Source of the DNA: Novosphingopyxis baekryungensis DSM 16222
GTDB lineage: Bacteria > Pseudomonadota > Alphaproteobacteria > Sphingomonadales > Sphingomonadaceae
Length of the DNA stretch: 64,000 bases
Direction of reading: 5' to 3'
NCBI RefSeq assembly: GCF_000420305.1
Contig: NZ_ATUR01000005.1
Coordinates: forward strand, 191,001 to 255,000
Positions 1 to 9,839 of this stretch are shown here, piece by piece. The notes under the pieces were generated by a model, which had not been told where the DNA came from, did not search any database, and worked only from the letters and a program-made list of their open reading frames with translations. Numbering within the stretch: the stretch's first letter is position 1; each line of letters starts with the position of its first letter. Both the position numbers and the translations under genes were made by a program.

Positions 1-2111
1 CTCGGCAGGAACAGCAGCTCCACCATGACATATCCCTCGCCCTCGCACACAGGGCAGCGGCCTTGCGGGACGTTGAACGAGAACCTTCCCGGGCTGTAAT
101 GCCGCCGGCGGGCGAGCGGCGTATCAGCGAATATCCGTCGCACATGGTCGAACATGCCGCTGTAGGTGGCTAGGTTCGAACGCGGCGTGCGACCGATCGG
201 TTTCTGATCGACCCGCACCAGCCTGCGAACATGCTCCATGCCTGTGACAATGCGTCCTTCAGTGTCGTTCTGCGCAACATCGAGCAGCGGATCGATATCC
301 TCCTCCTCGGCCACGGGTAAGCCGCCGAGATGTTCCGTGACGAGCTCGGGCAGCGCCTGACTGACAAGACTGGATTTGCCCGATCCCGAAACGCCGGTGA
401 CAGCGGTGAAGCAGCCGATGGGAAACTCGACGTCGAGACCATGGAGATTGTTCCGCCTGATCCCTTCCAGGCGTAGCCATGCCTTGGGGTCGCGCGGTGT
501 GCGCTCACTGCGGAGCGGCTCTGCGAACAGGTAGCGGCGGGTGATCGAAGTCTCGACGTCGGCAAGCCCTCCAATCGGCCCGCTGTAGAGGACTTCACCG
601 CCCTTTGCCCCGGCTCCTGGCCCGACATCGACGAGCCATTCCGCGCGGCGGATCACGTCGAGATCATGTTCGACGACGAACAGGGAGTTGCCCGCCGCCT
701 TGAGACGCTCAAGGATGGTGAGCAAGGCTTCGCCATCTGCCGGGTGCAACCCTGCCGAAGGCTCGTCAAGCACATAGACCACGCCGAAAAGCTGTGACGA
801 CAATTGCGTGGCAAGCCGCAAGCGCTGCAGCTCTCCGGAGGAGAGCGTCGGCGTGCTGCGGTCGAGCGAAATATAGCCAAGGCCAAGATCGATCAGCGGC
901 TCTAGCCGTTCGATCAATTCGCAGGCAAGGCGTTGGGCGGCGACCCGCTTTTCATCGGAAAGGTTGGGCGTGCGGCGCACGTCGGGCGCAGCCTTGTGCG
1001 CCGAACCTCCTGCCGCGACTCGCCGTTCGACCGCCGCATCGCGTGCCGCCTTGCCGAGGACATGGCCCTTCGGGACCGCCGCGGCGCCCCCGTATTCGCC
1101 ATGCGCGACGGGCGTGAGCAAGTCCCGGAGTTTCAACACCGTCAGGTCGCCGAACTCGGCGATGTCAAGGCCCGCGAACTTCACGGACAGGGCTTCGCGC
1201 TTCAGGCGCTTGCCGTCGCAGGTCGGGCAATCGCGTCCGATGATATATTGCGAGACGCGCTTCTTCATCAGCGCGCTTTTAGTGTTGGCGAAGGTTTCCA
1301 GCACATAGCGGCGCGCGCCGGTGAAGGTGCCCTGGTAGCTCGGCTCCATGCCGCGCTTGAGCGCCGTCCGCGTCTGTTCGGGCGTCAGGCCCGCATAGAC
1401 CGGCACCGTCGGCGCCTCTTCAGTAAAGAGGATCCAGTCGCGATCCTTTTTCGGCAGGTCTCGCCACGGCGTATCGACGTCATAGCCGAGCGAAACGAGG
1501 ATATCGCGCAGGTTCTGGCCATGCCAGGCGGTCGGCCAGGCGGCGATCGCCCGGTCGCGAATGGTGAGGCTGTCGTCAGGCACCATCGTTTCTTCGGTCG
1601 CGTCATAGACGCGCCCGATGCCGTGACAGGTCGGGCAGGCGCCGGCGACCGTGTTGGGGGAGAAATCCTCCGCATAGAGCATGGATTGATGGCGCGGATA
1701 TTCGCCGACGCGCGAATAGAGCATCCGCACCAGGCTGGAGAGCGTAGTCACGCTGCCGACCGAGGATCGCGCGTTGGCCGAGCCGCGCTGCTGCTGCAAC
1801 GCGACCGCAGGCGGCAAACCGTCGATCGCGTCGACCTCCGGAACCCCGGCCTGGTCGATCAGGCGACGGGCATAGGGCGCAACCGACTCCAGATAACGCC
1901 GCTGGGCTTCGGCATAGAGGGTGCCGAACGCGAGCGATGACTTGCCCGAGCCCGATATGCCGGTGAATACCACGAAGGCGTCGCGCGGTACATCGACGTC
2001 AATATTCTTGAGGTTATTCTGGCGCGCGCCGCGAACCTGCACGCAAGAGGGCGGCCCCGTATGACCATGATCGGTGGCCGGCGTCGTCGCGTGAATATCC
2101 TTGCTCTTCAT
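1..2111 (-). CDS. UvrA-like excinuclease ATPase subunit, C-terminus off window
   Basis: Reading the minus strand from the ATG at 2111 gives an uninterrupted frame to base 1 (about 703 residues); the C-terminus lies outside the window. It shows the UvrA layout: a first Walker A ([13 protein letters not shown]) near residue 50, a zinc-module CPTCHG, an ABC signature [11 protein letters not shown], Walker [13 protein letters not shown], a second Walker A ([10 protein letters not shown]), and CPVCEGEGY close to the edge. UvrA proteins scan DNA for bulky lesions with UvrB. The N-terminal half is shorter than in canonical UvrA (about 940 aa), as in the UvrA2/DrrC-like paralogues linked to drug or stress tolerance. 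AGGAA lies upstream of the start. The family is clear; which subtype is inferred. Confidence 0.88.
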   Translation of the reverse strand, partial: MKSKDIHATTPATDHGHTGPPSCVQVRGARQNNLKNIDVDVPRDAFVVFTGISGSGKSSLAFGTLYAEAQRRYLESVAPYARRLIDQAGVPEVDAIDGLPPAVALQQQRGSANARSSVGSVTTLSSLVRMLYSRVGEYPRHQSMLYAEDFSPNTVAGACPTCHGIGRVYDATEETMVPDDSLTIRDRAIAAWPTAWHGQNLRDILVSLGYDVDTPWRDLPKKDRDWILFTEEAPTVPVYAGLTPEQTRTALKRGMEPSYQGTFTGARRYVLETFANTKSALMKKRVSQYIIGRDCPTCDGKRLKREALSVKFAGLDIAEFGDLTVLKLRDLLTPVAHGEYGGAAAVPKGHVLGKAARDAAVERRVAAGGSAHKAAPDVRRTPNLSDEKRVAAQRLACELIERLEPLIDLGLGYISLDRSTPTLSSGELQRLRLATQLSSQLFGVVYVLDEPSAGLHPADGEALLTILERLKAAGNSLFVVEHDLDVIRRAEWLVDVGPGAGAKGGEVLYSGPIGGLADVETSITRRYLFAEPLRSERTPRDPKAWLRLEGIRRNNLHGLDVEFPIGCFTAVTGVSGSGKSSLVSQALPELVTEHLGGLPVAEEEDIDPLLDVAQNDTEGRIVTGMEHVRRLVRVDQKPIGRTPRSNLATYSGMFDHVRRIFADTPLARRRHYSPGRFSFNVPQGRCPVCEGEGYVMVELLFLP

Positions 2112-2211
2112 TTCAGTCTTCCTGCCCTATACGCCCGTGCGGCCCGTGTTTCATCACAGTCGGGTAGCAGATGAATGCATCGCGACGCGTTGCCCATTTG
2201 CGAGAGCGCGC

Positions 2212-2242
2212 GTCATCATGGCCTGGGTCGGGCCATGATGAC
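2212..2242. terminator. Perfect 12-bp hairpin between adhC and uvrA-like gene
   Basis: GTCATCATGGCC (2212-2223) pairs perfectly with GGCCATGATGAC (2231-2242) around a 7-base loop. It sits about 50 bases past the stop of the minus-strand adhC and 100 bases before the uvrA-like start. No T-tract follows on the minus strand, so it is only terminator-like; it could also be a protein site or an mRNA-stabilising stem. Confidence 0.45.
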
Positions 2243-2289
2243 GGACGAATTGTCGATCCGGGCGCCTCGCGCCGCTTCGTAACGATAGG

Positions 2290-3520
<1,231 letters not shown>

Positions 3521-3614
3521 GAGGTGTCCTGGCGAGGATCTCAAACCAGAAAAGGCAGCAGGGGCTGGCTTCTAAGTTCGGGAGAACGCGGGCAAGAGAA
3601 TGAGCCTGAAATTG

Positions 3615-3905
3615 TCATTTAAGATAAGTACGCAGAATCTTCATTACGCCCTCCACTCCGTCATCGTGATCGCCGCCTGCGCCTCCGACGGCACGATCTG
3701 CGCCCGCACCGAATGTTTCCCTGAGATGACTCTCCATCACTTCTGTCATCAGTCCATTTGTCGCACCACGCATGGCGACAATTTGCTGCAGCAGGGGAGC
3801 GCAATCGGCCCCCGCTTCGATCGCGCGTTCCAGAGCGTCCGCCTGACCCTTGATACGCCGCAAGCGTGTGATGGCTCGCTTCTTGTCCTCTGGTGAATGT
3901 GGCAT
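3615..3905 (-). CDS. frmR: FrmR-type formaldehyde-sensing repressor (CsoR/RcnR family)
   Basis: A 96-residue all-helical repressor of the CsoR/RcnR family. The start MPHSPEDKKRAITRLRRIKG and the following GLMTEVMESHL are closely like FrmR of enterobacteria. The N-terminal Pro2 and a cysteine near residue 35 (ADCAPLLQQI) are the two residues that formaldehyde cross-links in characterised FrmR, which releases DNA. It precedes adhC on the same strand, with about 215 bases between them holding the twin operator. A further G-tract site lies at 3939-3952 upstream of its own start, implying autoregulation. Confidence 0.9.
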   Translation of the reverse strand: MPHSPEDKKRAITRLRRIKGQADALERAIEAGADCAPLLQQIVAMRGATNGLMTEVMESHLRETFGAGADRAVGGAGGDHDDGVEGVMKILRTYLK

Positions 3906-3938
3906 CGCGTTTTCCCGAGAAATCGCTCCAGCATACTA

Positions 3939-3952
3939 TACAGGGGGGGAGT
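3939..3952 (-). promoter_or_regulatory. Candidate FrmR operator upstream of frmR
   Basis: TACAGGGGGGGAGT on the plus strand, 34 bases upstream of the frmR start. A run of seven G between TAC and AGT resembles the TACT-G-tract-AGTA operators of RcnR/FrmR repressors and the arms of the adhC operator. Suggests autoregulation. Confidence 0.5.
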
Positions 3953-4110
3953 TTCAATCCTGCACAGAGCCGGGCGTTTTTATGATCGGGCGAGGTTGCG
4001 GTCATGCTCTCAAGGATGCGCCACGAGCAGCCTTGGCACGGGCGCCGCAAGTCCGATCCTCTGTCGGGGAAGGGGGGCGCGATCGGTCACTCCCCCCACC
4101 GGTATGCCGG

Positions 4111-5100
4111 TCAGACCGTAACGACGACCTTGCCGATCTGCTCGTTCGATTCGAGGAAGCGGTGCGCGTCCTGGATGGCGTCGAGCGGGAAAGTGCGCGC
4201 GATCCGCGGCTTGAGCGCGCCCGATTCCAGACCCGCCACGATGAACGCCTTGGCGCGATCGAGGGCGGCGTCGTCCGAGACGATCTCGCTGTAGACATAA
4301 CCCTTGAGCGTGAGGCTCTTGCTCAGCACGGAGAACAACGGGAACGGCGTCGGTTCGCCGCTGAGCGCGCCATATTGGAGCAGGATGCCGCCGCGCGCCA
4401 TGCTCTCGGTCAGCGGCTCGAACGACGGGCCTCCGACCGGATCGAGCACCACGCGCACACCTTGACCATCGGTTATCTCCATCACCCTCGCTACCAGATC
4501 CTCTTCCCCGGTCGCGACGACATGATGTGCGCCGGCATCGATCAGGGCCTGGCGCTTGGCGCCGGTACGCGTCGTCGCGATTACCGTCGCGCCGACCATC
4601 CGCGCAATCTGGAAGGCAGCAAGGCCGACGCTGCTGGAGGCTGCAGTGACGATGACGAAATCGCCCTCGCCGAGTTTCGCCTGCTCCACCAGCGCACCCC
4701 AGGCGGTGACATACTGCATCCACACGGCCGCCGCTTCCTCGAACGACAGCGCCGCCGGATGCTTGACGACGAGGCGGGCGGGCACGTTGGCGACCTCGCC
4801 ATAAGTGCCCCAGCGCGCGATATCGAGCGGGGGTATGACGCTGACGGCTTCGCCTTCCGCAAACCCGGTCACGTCCGCGCCGACCGTAACGACAGTGCCG
4901 GCAGCCTCATATCCAAGGCGGCTCGGGAACTCGGCTTCCTGAAGGTAGGCATGGTTGCGGAACATCACCTCGGCGCGGTTTATGCCTATCGCCTTCACCG
5001 CGATCTGCACTTCGTCGGCCGCGGGCGCGGGGACTGCCACATCTTCAATCCTGAGGACGCTGGCGTCGCCATATTCGTGGATACGGACAATGCGGCTCAT
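4111..5100 (-). CDS. Zinc-independent MDR oxidoreductase (quinone reductase/QOR-like)
   Basis: A 329-residue medium-chain dehydrogenase/reductase of the NADPH:quinone oxidoreductase type. It has an N-terminal GroES-like part (RIHEYGDASVLRIEDV, VKAIGINRAEVMFR), then a nucleotide-binding part with TAASSSVGLAAFQIA and TRTGAKRQAL; structural-zinc cysteines are absent. Such enzymes reduce quinones or enoyl/enone substrates with NADPH. It is divergent from a TetR regulator at 5197, with repeated GATCGTTC sites in the 96-base gap, so it is probably that regulator's target. The substrate is unknown. Confidence 0.85.
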   Translation of the reverse strand: MSRIVRIHEYGDASVLRIEDVAVPAPAADEVQIAVKAIGINRAEVMFRNHAYLQEAEFPSRLGYEAAGTVVTVGADVTGFAEGEAVSVIPPLDIARWGTYGEVANVPARLVVKHPAALSFEEAAAVWMQYVTAWGALVEQAKLGEGDFVIVTAASSSVGLAAFQIARMVGATVIATTRTGAKRQALIDAGAHHVVATGEEDLVARVMEITDGQGVRVVLDPVGGPSFEPLTESMARGGILLQYGALSGEPTPFPLFSVLSKSLTLKGYVYSEIVSDDAALDRAKAFIVAGLESGALKPRIARTFPLDAIQDAHRFLESNEQIGKVVVTV

Positions 5101-5119
5101 TGGAGGCTCCTTGATTATT

Positions 5120-5179
5120 GAATGATCGTTCTGTAAGGGAGCGGACTACCAGTATCAAGATATTATTTATCGATCGTTC
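5120..5179. promoter_or_regulatory. Putative TetR operators in divergent promoter
   Basis: GAATGATCGTTC (5120-5131) is a 12-base palindrome matching at 10 positions; GATCGTTC recurs at 5172-5179 within TATCGATCGTTCCATA. The two octamers are 48 bases apart in the gap between the oxidoreductase and the TetR gene, where an autoregulating TetR protein would be expected to bind. Confidence 0.5.
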
Positions 5180-5196
5180 CATATCGTGCACCAGAG

Positions 5197-5817
5197 ATGA
5201 CAGAGACGAAAGCCCGTCGCCGCGCAGGTCGCCCTCGTGTGTTCGACACTGACGCTGCGCTCGACAAGGCGGTGCGGCTGTTCTGGCAGCGCGGCTACGA
5301 GGCGACATCGATGGCCGATCTGGTGGCGGAGACTGGCGTCGCCGCCGCCAGTCTCTATGCAGCGTTTGGCAACAAGGCGGGGCTGTTTGCGGCGGTGATC
5401 GAGCGCTACGCCGCGACGTTCAGCGTCCACCTCTATGCACCCATCAACGATCCGGCGTTGTCCACCTACGAGGCCGTCAAAGGTCTGCTGGAACGAGCGG
5501 CGTCATCATTCTCGGAACCTGGAACGCCGGCCGGCTGCTTCATGTATTCGGCAGCGGCAGCCGTTTCGCCGGCGTCCGCGGCCATCGAATGCCTGCTGCG
5601 CGAAAAGCGTATCGCGGCGGAGGCCTTCCTGATCGAGCGTCTGCAACGCGGCGCCGCGCGGGGCGAGCTTGCGGCCAACACCGATCCGGCCGTGCTAGGC
5701 AAATTCATCAATACGATCATGGAAGGCATGTCCGTTCAGGCGCGCGACGGCGCTACGCTCAACGAACTGCTCTCCATCGCCAAAATGACGCTCGATCGAT
5801 GGCCGGCCGCGATATGA
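5197..5817 (+). CDS. TetR/AcrR-family transcriptional regulator
   Basis: A 206-residue TetR-family repressor. The N-terminal DNA-binding domain is typical: GRPRVFDTDAALDKAVRLF, then the helix-turn-helix around TSMADLVAETGVAAASLYAAFGNK and GLFAAVIERY. The C-terminal helical ligand domain (about residues 80-206) is not diagnostic. It is divergent from the quinone-reductase-like gene and 75 bases upstream of an aldo/keto reductase, so it may control both in response to a reactive electrophile or quinone. The ligand is not known. Confidence 0.88.
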   Translation: MTETKARRRAGRPRVFDTDAALDKAVRLFWQRGYEATSMADLVAETGVAAASLYAAFGNKAGLFAAVIERYAATFSVHLYAPINDPALSTYEAVKGLLERAASSFSEPGTPAGCFMYSAAAAVSPASAAIECLLREKRIAAEAFLIERLQRGAARGELAANTDPAVLGKFINTIMEGMSVQARDGATLNELLSIAKMTLDRWPAAI

Positions 5818-5892
5818 TCGTTACTTGGTGGTCATCTGCCAATCCGCCTCCCGCGACCGGACAATCGAACTCATCGCATAGGACGAAAGCAT

Positions 5893-6723
5893 ATGAAACA
5901 CGTGACATTGCCGGGAGGGGAAGTGGTTCCTTCAATGGGTCAAGGCACCTGGAAGATGGGCGAACGTGCCGAGCGCCGATCCGAGGAGATCGCCGCGCTA
6001 CGCGCCGGTGTCGAACTGGGCATGACGCTCATCGATACCGCCGAAATGTACGGCGATGGTGCGGCGGAAACGCTGATATCCGAGGCGCTGGGCAGCGTTC
6101 GCGACCAGTTGTACATCGTCAGCAAAGCATATCCGCAGAACGCATCGCGCTCCCGCCTTGCCGGTGCGTGCGAGGCGAGCCTGAAGCGGCTCGGCACCGA
6201 CCGGCTCGACCTCTACCTTCTCCATTGGCGGGGATCGGTGCCGCTCGCCGAGACAGTGGAAGCATTGGAGGCGCTCAAATCGGCAGGAAAGATCCGCCAC
6301 TGGGGTGTCAGCAATCTCGATACCGACGATATGGAAGAGCTTGTCGCTGCGGGCGGGGATGGCTGCGTGACCGATCAGATCCTTTACAATCTGGTCCGGC
6401 GAGGCCCCGAATTGGACCTGCTGCCGTGGCTCGCCGAGCATAACATACCGGTTATGGCGTATAGTCCAGTCGAGCAGGGACGACTTTCTACCCACCCCGC
6501 TCTCGACAAAATTGCAGCCGAGGTTGGCGCAACCCCTGTGCAGGTCGCACTTTCGTGGACGTTGCGGCAAGATGGTCTCATCGCCATCCCGAAAGCGAGT
6601 TCAGTCGCACATGTGCGGGAGAACCGCGCCGCCGCCGATATCGTTCTTTCCGACGCTCAGCTTGCGACACTCGACGCGGCATTTCCCAGGTCACGCCACC
6701 GCCGTCCACTCGAGATGCTTTAG
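5893..6723 (+). CDS. Aldo/keto reductase
   Basis: A 276-residue NADPH-dependent aldo/keto reductase. The catalytic tetrad can be read: Asp and Tyr in LIDTAEMYGDG, Lys in IVSKAYPQN, His in DLYLLHWRG. Cofactor-binding residues appear in IAIPKASSVAHVRENRAA. AGGA lies about 9 bases before the ATG. It follows the TetR gene on the same strand by 75 bases and probably reduces aldehydes or ketones in the same detoxification response. Precise substrate unknown. Confidence 0.9.
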   Translation: MKHVTLPGGEVVPSMGQGTWKMGERAERRSEEIAALRAGVELGMTLIDTAEMYGDGAAETLISEALGSVRDQLYIVSKAYPQNASRSRLAGACEASLKRLGTDRLDLYLLHWRGSVPLAETVEALEALKSAGKIRHWGVSNLDTDDMEELVAAGGDGCVTDQILYNLVRRGPELDLLPWLAEHNIPVMAYSPVEQGRLSTHPALDKIAAEVGATPVQVALSWTLRQDGLIAIPKASSVAHVRENRAAADIVLSDAQLATLDAAFPRSRHRRPLEML

Positions 6724-6874
6724 CGTCAGATGACGATATTATCGCTCGAAGGAACAGAGCGTAAGAAGGATCGGCGGTAGAAGCCGAATTTAAACTTGTT
6801 GAGCCTGCCACTGGCGCGTGAAGTATCACTTCGCAAGCCTTCGCGCAGCAAGGTGAACCACTAGGAGTCTTCTT

Positions 6875-7726
6875 ATGGATCGGATGCCCGCACTCTTTAT
6901 CGGCCACGGAAGCCCGATGAACACGCTCGAGAGCAATGGCTACACCTCGGCCTGGCGGGCATTCGGGCCTGAGTTGCCCCGCCCCAAGGCGATCCTCGTG
7001 GTTTCTGCACATTGGTATTTCGGTGCCACGGCGGTGACGGCCATGGCGCGCCCTCGCACAATCCACGATTTCTACGGTTTCCCACAGGAGCTGTTCGACT
7101 TTGAATATCCGGCCCAGGGCGATCCGGACCTCGCGAAAGAGATCGTTGTTCTGGTGAAGCCCGAGTGGGTGGGTCTCGACCAGGATCAGTGGGGTCTCGA
7201 TCACGGAACGTGGTCGGTGCTCGCGCACCTGTACCCTGAGGCGGACATCCCGGTGGTGCAGCTCTCGATCAACGCGCTCAAGCCGCTGAGCTATCATCTT
7301 GATCTTGGCGCAAGACTGGCAGCCTTGCAGGACCGCGACGTCCTGGTGGTCGCTAGCGGAAATGTCGTTCACAACCTCCGAGCCGTGCGCTGGAACCAGC
7401 CCGATTTTGCGTTCGACTGGGCAGAGCGTTTCGATGAAGCAGCGGTTCGCCAACTGGCAGAAAACCCGGGCGATCTGCTGCGCCTTGTGGAGCATCCCGA
7501 TTATGCCGCGGCGGTTCCCACGCCCGACCATTTCGTTCCGCTGATTTATCTTGCCGGAATGGCGGCTGCCCGCAACGAAACCCTTGATCCGCTGGTGCGC
7601 GGCTATTCGATGGGTTCACTGTCCATGACCTGTTACGGTCTTGGCACTGAAGGTTTGGCATGCTCCGAAAAAACGGGCGCGGCCAACTTGCCGAGTGAGG
7701 TGCCGGCCGACCAGACGAATACATGA
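6875..7726 (+). CDS. ygiD: 4,5-DOPA extradiol dioxygenase-like protein (YgiD/DODA family)
   Basis: A 283-residue class III extradiol ring-cleavage dioxygenase of the DODA/YgiD type. Metal-binding and catalytic histidines are visible in PALFIGHGSPMN near the start, VVSAHWYF, LDHGTWSVLAHLYP and GNVVHNLRAV. The family opens catechol-type rings using a non-haem metal; the physiological substrate in bacteria is mostly undefined. The gene stands alone, with AGGAG before the ATG, and lies about 150 bases after the aldo/keto reductase. Confidence 0.9.
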   Translation: MDRMPALFIGHGSPMNTLESNGYTSAWRAFGPELPRPKAILVVSAHWYFGATAVTAMARPRTIHDFYGFPQELFDFEYPAQGDPDLAKEIVVLVKPEWVGLDQDQWGLDHGTWSVLAHLYPEADIPVVQLSINALKPLSYHLDLGARLAALQDRDVLVVASGNVVHNLRAVRWNQPDFAFDWAERFDEAAVRQLAENPGDLLRLVEHPDYAAAVPTPDHFVPLIYLAGMAAARNETLDPLVRGYSMGSLSMTCYGLGTEGLACSEKTGAANLPSEVPADQTNT

Positions 7727-7785
7727 TCCCTCGGCACACGGCGGACAGGCATGATCTGGCTTGGATTGAGGGATAGCATTGAGCG

Positions 7786-8001
7786 ATGACACAGACAGTT
7801 CTTGAACAGGTCCGAGCGTTCGTCGAGCGTTTACGTCCGGATGCAGTTTGCGATGACTGCATTGCCGATCGTTTAGGACTGTCAATGAGGCAGCACGCCA
7901 ATCACAAGACGCGGGAATTGGTCGGGTCACCGGGTTTCCAGCGCCAGGTTGATACCTGCACGCTTTGCGGTTCTCGCAAGAAGGTTATCCGTCGCGCTTG
8001 A
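7786..8001 (+). CDS. Small hypothetical protein with two CxxC pairs
   Basis: A 71-residue protein that I do not recognise as a named family. It has CDDC near residue 22 and CTLC near residue 58, a spacing compatible with one zinc ribbon, and an Arg/Lys-rich end (CGSRKKVIRRA). Between the pairs is a helical stretch, ADRLGLSMRQHANHKTREL, which resembles a short helix-turn-helix. It could be a small DNA-binding protein. It is the last intact gene before the scar starting near 8026. Confidence 0.6.
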   Translation: MTQTVLEQVRAFVERLRPDAVCDDCIADRLGLSMRQHANHKTRELVGSPGFQRQVDTCTLCGSRKKVIRRA

Positions 8002-8025
8002 CGAGGGTTGAGGCGGACTTGCCAT

Positions 8026-8068
8026 ATTTATCCCGCAATTCTCGAAAACCAGAAAATGCGGGATAAAT
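8026..8068. repeat. Perfect 12-bp inverted repeat
   Basis: ATTTATCCCGCA (8026-8037) and TGCGGGATAAAT (8057-8068) are exact inverses with a 19-base spacer. It lies just before the 5'-truncated ThiF-like gene, so it may mark a recombinase or transposase site at the edge of a deleted segment. No T-tract follows. Confidence 0.6.
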
Positions 8069-8224
8069 CGTTGCATTTCCAAGCAGCCGACTGAGTGGCC
8101 TCATCAGCTGTGTCGGCGGGCGTTCCACAATGAACTCTTCCCGAGAACTGTCCCACAGCCTTTTGCGGACCAGACGTCTTATTCGCTTTGATGCAATAGC
8201 CCTCGATGAAACCTCGACGGTCGC

Positions 8225-8722
8225 ATGTTTTTGAACCGCTTCACGTATTATTACCTTACACAGGTCGTAGACATTGGCCTGGCGATCGATGTCTCGGACG
8301 CCGATCCGCCGGAAATCGAAGCGATGGATGGAAGAGTGACGGTGCTAGGTCCGGACAATGCCTGTCTGGTTTGCGCGGAGCTAGTCGAGCCGGAAATCGC
8401 GCGCGCCGAAGCGATGAAGCGGGATCATCCCGACGACTACGAGAAGCTCAAGCATGAAGCATATGTCGTCGGGGAAGGTAATCCTGCTCCGGCCGTTGTG
8501 ACGTTCACGACCGAGCTGGCCTGCATGGCGGTCAACGAAATGCTGCAAAGGACGGTAGGGTTTCGCGCCGTCGAAGGCAGCGCACCAAATCGGGTGCGCA
8601 AGTTCCATCTGTGTGAGGATCGCCGTCCGGGTTACAAACCGAGAAGCGGTTGCCGGATATGCGACGATGACGGACTGTGGGGACGCGGCGATATCGATCC
8701 ATTCATCGGGCGGGTGAGTTGA
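8225..8722 (+). pseudogene. N-terminally truncated ThiF/E1-like adenylyltransferase
   Basis: The 165 residues from 8225 look like only the C-terminal part of a ThiF/MoeB/E1-type activating enzyme: LNRFTYYYLTQVVDIGLAID, then zinc-type cysteines NACLVC and, 130 residues on, GCRICDD, with TTELACMAVNEML and RVRKFHLCED between. The nucleotide-binding P-loop and the DGD region that normally precede are missing, and a stop lies in frame at 8207. E1-like enzymes adenylate the C-terminal glycine of ubiquitin-like or sulphur-carrier proteins. The stop overlaps the next ATG as TGATG, so the two genes were once co-translated. Probably inactive. Confidence 0.72.
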
Positions 8723-8913
8723 TGGCTGAATGGCTCGTTGCAGCAATTCGGAGATTGTTGATTGCAATCGGGCTGGTTGCGAAACCGCAATACCTGTTCC
8801 GGCTTGTCGGCGAGCACCCTGTCGATGACGAAATCGAGGATGGCGCCGTATATGTCGTGGGCGGCAAGGACTACCAGAAATGGGCATATTTTCGCTGCCT
8901 TACGGACAGGTCT
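8722..8913 (+). pseudogene. DUF6527-family protein, 3' end replaced by IS remnant
   Basis: From MAEWLVAAIRRLL the frame gives about 64 genuine residues, including HPVDDEIEDGAVYVVGG and YQKWAYFRC, which look like the N-terminal half of DUF6527 proteins. These are small metal-binding-type proteins found beside ThiF and multi-ubiquitin-domain genes. At FRC, where the family continues with a CxCG-type motif, the sequence switches to IS transposase DNA (from 8914), and the open frame runs on to 9021 as nonsense. It was translationally coupled to the truncated ThiF gene. Confidence 0.62.
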
Positions 8914-9702
8914 GAGATGACGATGCAGAACTTAGGGGGAAGCTGCGCGAGCTGGCCAACCAGCGTCGCCGGTTCGGCTATCGCCGTCTGCACATCCTGC
9001 TGCGCCGGGAGGGGATCATGATCAACCGCAAGAAGACCCAGCGACTTTTATCGTGAGGAAGGGCTGGCAGTCAGACGGAGACGCAGCCGCAGGCGCGCTG
9101 GCGGCACGAGGGCACCTGCTCCGGTTCTGACTCTGCCGAACCAGCGCTGGAGCCTGGACTTCGTGCACGACCAGATGGCCTCAGGCAGGCGGTTCCGCGT
9201 GCTCAACGTGGTCGATGACGTGACCAGAGAGTGCCTGGCCGCGGTGCCGGACACATCGATCTCCGGTCGCCGTGTCGTTCGCGAGCTGACCGCGCTGATC
9301 GAACGGCGCGGTAAGCCCGGCATGATCGTCAGCGACAACGGCACCGAGCTCGCCAGCAATGCCCTGCTGGCATGGTGCGGGGAGATGCAGGTGGAGTGGC
9401 ACTACATCGCGCCCGGTAGGCCGATGCAGAATGGTTATGTCGAGAGCTTCAACGGTCGCATGCGCGACGAGCTACTTAATGAGACGCTGTTCATGAGCAT
9501 GGCCCATGCCCGTGTCGAGATCGCGGCCTGGGTGGATGACTACAACCGGGAGCGACCGCACTCGTCTCTCGGTTACGCGACACCGGCGGCGTTCGCGGCC
9601 GAACTGGATAAGCAATGGCCTGCTTCGCTACGCCCTACGGGCTTCGCTACGCAGCCCATTGCTTCAACCGCGCCTATGCGCAACAAAGCCGCCCGGCTCT
9701 AA
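8914..9702 (+). pseudogene. IS3-family transposase orfB fragment, frameshifted
   Basis: Remnant of the DDE integrase-type transposase. The catalytic-domain part from about 9163 is open ([27 protein letters not shown], then [15 protein letters not shown]). Upstream, near 9048, one extra base relative to the intact copy (CGACTTTTATCG against AGGCTCTACCG) shifts the frame, and the first part of orfB and all of orfA are missing. It cannot make an active transposase. Confidence 0.9.
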
Positions 9703-9734
9703 TCCCAGCTGGAGGAAAGCTGGGGGTCACGTCA
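8914..9734 (+). mobile_element. Truncated IS3-family (IS407-like) copy
   Basis: Bases 8914-9734 match the right-hand two-thirds of the intact element at 24842-26111 (starting at its base 25292) with scattered differences. The right inverted repeat ending GGGGGTCACGTCA is kept; the left end and orfA are lost. Same orientation as the intact copy. Confidence 0.9.
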
Positions 9735-9839
9735 CGATCCATCAACAATGGTTTAGATCCTTAATTATTCTTCATATTCGCAACCGAATCCCGCGTTCTT
9801 CGTTGGCTTTACGAATTCCAACCAGATCGGAGAATGCCC

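Noticed and set aside
933-1940. Open plus-strand frame opposite the uvrA-like gene
   Set aside because: Composition is an Arg/Ala/Gly-rich shadow; the minus strand gives a complete UvrA motif series across the same bases.
3850-5121. Open 423-codon plus-strand frame over frmR and the oxidoreductase
   Set aside because: Low-complexity shadow crossing two well-supported minus-strand genes and a promoter region.
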